From a virus, in IMG/VR virus record IMGVR_UViG_3300044591_001807, positions 1-25,597 of that record: a stretch of 25,597 bases of DNA. One strand, given 5' to 3'. The notes under the pieces are model-generated. The model ran no database searches. It worked only from the letters and a program-made list of their open reading frames with translations, and was not told where the DNA came from. The first letter of the stretch is position 1. Each line of letters begins with the position of its first letter. The position numbers and the translations under genes are program-made. This document shows, piece after piece, positions 22,724 to 25,597 of this stretch.

Positions 22724-24641
22724 CTAATTCGCAATTTCCATCTGAACTGCATGCTAGCGTAGAGTTAATAGATGTTCCATCTTCTGTCTCATAAAAAGAT
22801 AAATCTTCCCAGCGAATGTTTTTTGGCATTTTGGCAAGGAGATCCTCGTATTCTTCTTTTGTTACTTCTTGATACGGAGCCTGCTTATAAGAGTGATCTG
22901 AATGCGGCAAGAATGAAATTCCAGAAACCTCATCAAAATGCTTATACACCCAAGCACCAACTTCCATCCATTCTTCTTCTTTTACAGAAACTGTAATTGA
23001 TGGCTTGTGCTCACACCATGCACGTTGGTATACCAACCATGTATTTAGGTGATCTAATGCTGTTAAATCATTTCTAACAATTGCACCTTCTGGTGCTTTA
23101 ACTGGAAATGAAAATACGTATGTGTCGTTTGGCTTCATAACATCATCTTCTACTGGAATTCCAACTTCCTTTAAAAATGTAGAAATTGGATCTCCCTTTG
23201 AGCCACGAACTGTACGAATATAATATGGTGAATGCCAAGGATGCATTCCTGAAGATACCCCGACTAATTGAGACACTGTACCAGAAGGCTTTACGCATGT
23301 AATAGCTGCAGACTCAGGAATCCCAATTTTCCCAGCCTCTTCTTTATTAACTTCACGAGCATACTCACGAAGTCTAGACAATGCATCTTCCAGCTTATCA
23401 AGACCCTGTTTTCCAGAAAAGAACTTGTGTCCAAATTGTCCTGTTAATGAAACTCCAAGTAATCTTTCTTCTTCTGTATTGTCCTTCCAAATTTTACGAA
23501 GGTATTTAAAGTCTGTTAGCGTTGATTGCCAAGTTCCAAGAATTGTTGCAAGGCGGACTTTATTTGCAACATCTTCATTTGTATCTTTTTCACGTAATAC
23601 GACTTCTGAAAGATTACAAAACTGGTAAGGACGTAAGATAATTTCTGAGCATGGGTTAGTTCCATAGTGAATATCTGGATCTCTTCTTCCATACTTGGCT
23701 GCTTGGGCTTGAGCTGCGGCCACATTGTATATACCTCGTTCTCCTGACTTTGAATCATAAAGATTTTTCCATTCTGCTATAAATTGTTCCATCTCTGGCT
23801 TGCGTGAATAAGCAACAGAGTTATTTGAAAGTGCACGTTGAGTATTATTTTCCCACCAGTTACCAGACTTTGCTGCGGCCATTTCAATATCGTTAATATT
23901 AGAAAGAGAAATCATTGCTGAGCGACGAACGCCTCCAACAACAACAACTTCACCGATCTTACACATAATATCATGTGCCTCAATAGGCTTTAGTTGTCTG
24001 CCTACTGCATTTTTAAATTTTGCAATTGTAAAATCAAAAAGATTAATTAGTGGTTGTGGTCCAGACGAACGACCACCCATTGTCTTAAGTCTTGCACCTG
24101 CTGGACGAACTTTTGAAACATCAATTGCTGGGATATGTCCAGTCCATAGCAAAGCAAGCAGTTCACGGTATGCCTTAGCCCAACCTTGTTTTGAATCTTC
24201 TACAACAATTACTGTATCTGATTTTTCAAGGGCTTCTGGAATAGCAGGAAGCTTATTAACATACTTGTATTCAACAGAGAATCCAACTCCAGTACCGCAC
24301 ATAAGAATATACATTGTTTCATCAAACGAACGTGGAGAATCTACTGGAACAAACGAACAATTATACCCAGCAACATTGTCACGATCTAATGCAGCGCCTG
24401 CAGTCATTACAGATCTCATTGACGGCATAACATTTCTATTAAAAACTGCAGACTTTAACTCTTCAATTAACTTTGATTCTGGTTCGTATGCATGTTCTTT
24501 GAAAAGACGATCTAGCATAAACTCAAAATATCTGTCTACTGTTTCTCCCCATGATTCACGGCGATTCTCTTCTGGAATCCATCTTGCATAACGTGACAAA
24601 GCAATAAAATTTTCGTATGGGTTTTCAATAGTTCTTGACAT
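22707..24641 (-). CDS. nrdJ: Ribonucleotide reductase, class II (adenosylcobalamin-dependent)
   Basis: 644 residues, reducing ribonucleotides to deoxynucleotides for phage DNA synthesis, with vitamin B12 coenzyme as radical source. Recognisable signatures of the monomeric (RTPR-like) class II enzyme: VMPSMRSVMTAGAALDRDNV, Cys95 in GYNCSF, CGTGVGFSVE (115-124), GARLKTMGGRSSGP, GGVRRSAMISL, and the active-site Asn329/Cys331/Glu333 in NPCSEI with Cys342 in QFCNLS. The C-terminal CSSDGNC (Cys631 and Cys637) is the redox-shuttle pair. PSGTVSQLVGVSSGMHPWHS is intact. It is about 95 residues shorter than the 739-residue Lactobacillus enzyme but all key residues are present. No intein is inserted. 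A weak AAAAGG ribosome binding site lies about 12 nt before the ATG. Confidence 0.95.
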   Translation of the reverse strand: MSRTIENPYENFIALSRYARWIPEENRRESWGETVDRYFEFMLDRLFKEHAYEPESKLIEELKSAVFNRNVMPSMRSVMTAGAALDRDNVAGYNCSFVPVDSPRSFDETMYILMCGTGVGFSVEYKYVNKLPAIPEALEKSDTVIVVEDSKQGWAKAYRELLALLWTGHIPAIDVSKVRPAGARLKTMGGRSSGPQPLINLFDFTIAKFKNAVGRQLKPIEAHDIMCKIGEVVVVGGVRRSAMISLSNINDIEMAAAKSGNWWENNTQRALSNNSVAYSRKPEMEQFIAEWKNLYDSKSGERGIYNVAAAQAQAAKYGRRDPDIHYGTNPCSEIILRPYQFCNLSEVVLREKDTNEDVANKVRLATILGTWQSTLTDFKYLRKIWKDNTEEERLLGVSLTGQFGHKFFSGKQGLDKLEDALSRLREYAREVNKEEAGKIGIPESAAITCVKPSGTVSQLVGVSSGMHPWHSPYYIRTVRGSKGDPISTFLKEVGIPVEDDVMKPNDTYVFSFPVKAPEGAIVRNDLTALDHLNTWLVYQRAWCEHKPSITVSVKEEEWMEVGAWVYKHFDEVSGISFLPHSDHSYKQAPYQEVTKEEYEDLLAKMPKNIRWEDLSFYETEDGTSINSTLACSSDGNCELVDISA

Positions 24642-24697
24642 TTTTAAATAACACCTTTTCTCCGCCCTGCGGTTTATGATTTTTTAGTTGAAGTCTA

Positions 24698-24706
24698 ATT
24701 CTACCA
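24698..24706 (-). promoter_or_regulatory. Possible extended -10 promoter before nrdJ
   Basis: TGGTAGAAT on the minus strand (TG-n plus TAGAAT) lies about 57 nt before the nrdJ start codon, in the 89-nt gap after the glycosyltransferase gene. No -35 box of quality is seen. The rest of the gap is AT-rich with a small CCGC/GCGG hairpin at 24662-24672 near the ribosome binding site. Confidence 0.3.
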
Positions 24707-24730
24707 AACTTTAATCTAAAGGGGAAGGGG

Positions 24731-25597
24731 TTATGATATTTTTTTAAATACTTCTTCAAATGCTTTATTGGTCAACTGATCCCAATTATATTCTTTATGT
24801 ATTTCAGTTGACTGAGCATAATAGTATCCAGAATATGCTTTAAAATTAATTGCTGCATCTTCTATTAAACTAACTAAATGATTGCTATCTGGCTTGTAAA
24901 CTTTTCCAGGATGCATAACATCCCATGGAGAATCTATAAGTGTAGAGTTTAACTTTAGAGGTCCTAAATATTTTTTGTAATCTGCCCAGTCGTGTGTTGA
25001 TATAACTGGCATACCTGTTGCAAGAGCCTGGAATGGAATAAATCCAAATCCCTCTCCATAAGTAGGATAGATCATAACATCATGTTGATGATACATGTCT
25101 ACTAGTTCGTTATCCTCTAAATCTCTTTCATCTAATTTAATATTACTATACATTTCGTGGGGAAGTCCAAGAATACTTCCATCTTTATCGTATACTCTAA
25201 GAACACTAGATTTATGAGCCTTTATTGTTAATGTATAATTAGGATTATTTCCAAACGCTTTTATAAATGCGTTTACTGTATCTTGTCCGCCTTTTCTTTC
25301 TGCTGGTTCTCCAACATGCAAGAACTTTACAACATTTGTAGACTCACGTTTTTTAGGTGACCAGATTGGATCTATGCCATGCGGAAAAACATTAGATACC
25401 TTAAATCCATTATTCTCATATACATCTTTACACCATTGAGATGTTGTCCAAAACTCGTCGCAAGAATTTATTTTTTCTCTCCACGATTCTGGAATAACTG
25501 TTGATTCCCATGGAGTATAACCAATCTGATATTGATTTCTATGTAATTTATAATTTGTAGGTTGTGAAAAATTAATTTGTAATTTAGCTTTAGGGTT
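24731..25597 (-). CDS. Glycosyltransferase, GT4-like (N-terminus outside window)
   Basis: 289 residues are visible; the frame is open to the window edge, so the true start is beyond it. The C-terminal half is a GT-B fold of the GT4 (group 1) type: NVFPHGIDPIWSP, then VKFLHVGEPAERKGGQDTV (the phosphate-binding GE..RKG signature), and YGEGFGFIPFQALATGMPVI. In the usual E-x7-E nucleotide-sugar motif the second Glu is Gln here (E-x7-Q). TSQWCKDVYENNGF lies in the preceding domain. It transfers a sugar from an activated donor to an unknown acceptor, possibly a virion protein, DNA or a host envelope glycan. No membrane segment is seen. It precedes nrdJ in the same direction. Confidence 0.85.
   Translation of the reverse strand, partial: NPKAKLQINFSQPTNYKLHRNQYQIGYTPWESTVIPESWREKINSCDEFWTTSQWCKDVYENNGFKVSNVFPHGIDPIWSPKKRESTNVVKFLHVGEPAERKGGQDTVNAFIKAFGNNPNYTLTIKAHKSSVLRVYDKDGSILGLPHEMYSNIKLDERDLEDNELVDMYHQHDVMIYPTYGEGFGFIPFQALATGMPVISTHDWADYKKYLGPLKLNSTLIDSPWDVMHPGKVYKPDSNHLVSLIEDAAINFKAYSGYYYAQSTEIHKEYNWDQLTNKAFEEVFKKIS

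Noticed and set aside
22707-24641. An intein in the ribonucleotide reductase
   Set aside because: Such genes often carry inteins, but the reading runs straight through NPCSEI and the other conserved blocks at normal spacing.
1-25597. tRNA genes or an attachment site
   Set aside because: Intergenic gaps are mostly under 90 bases and I saw no cloverleaf-like sequence or integrase; a tRNA scan would be needed to exclude a cryptic one.

Overview
The window is one continuous stretch of a tailed-phage (Caudovirales-type) genome or prophage. Every convincing gene lies on the minus strand, so transcription runs from high to low coordinates; genes overlap or abut, and no gap reaches 300 bases. An HK97-type capsid protein, a prohead protease and a portal are present together with several tail-fibre or adhesin proteins. 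The DNA is AT-rich with mostly good AGGAG-type ribosome binding sites. Several operon heads instead carry a -10 box about 6-8 nt before the ATG and no ribosome binding site, the layout of leaderless mRNAs common in Actinobacteria. The best guess is a phage of an AT-rich aquatic bacterium, possibly a freshwater or marine actinobacterium. The host is inferred, not shown.

Layout in transcription order. (1) 25597-22707: a group-4 glycosyltransferase (N-terminus outside the window) and a complete class II, B12-dependent ribonucleotide reductase. (2) 22723-22355: a good sigma70-like promoter at the end of the reductase gene, a short leader with a hairpin, a small holin-like protein with an EF-hand, then a terminator-like hairpin. 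(3) 22333-12972: seven tail, fibre or baseplate-associated proteins, including 1062-aa and 1004-aa proteins. (4) 12957-11398: an unusual 519-aa protein made of two FN3-like domains, twenty FFxPPx hexapeptide repeats and a C-terminal Hint (intein/hedgehog-type) domain. (5) 11370-5716: six tandem 2-oxoglutarate/Fe(II) oxygenases of the prolyl-4-hydroxylase type with two DUF6065-like proteins between them, behind their own TTGACT-N17-TATTAT promoter. (6) 5694-3940: a LamG-type adhesin. (7) 3876-1: head genes, namely a small conserved protein, the portal, a fused prohead protease/scaffold, and the major capsid protein, which runs off the window end.

How they may work together: the head genes build the capsid, and the fibre and adhesin genes build host-recognition structures. 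The reductase supplies deoxynucleotides and the glycosyltransferase probably modifies a surface, a virion protein or DNA. The most striking idea is that the six prolyl-hydroxylase-like enzymes, encoded directly after a virion-like protein with 40 prolines in a repeat array, hydroxylate that array or neighbouring fibres. Its Hint domain could cleave or rearrange the protein. This link is inferred from adjacency only.
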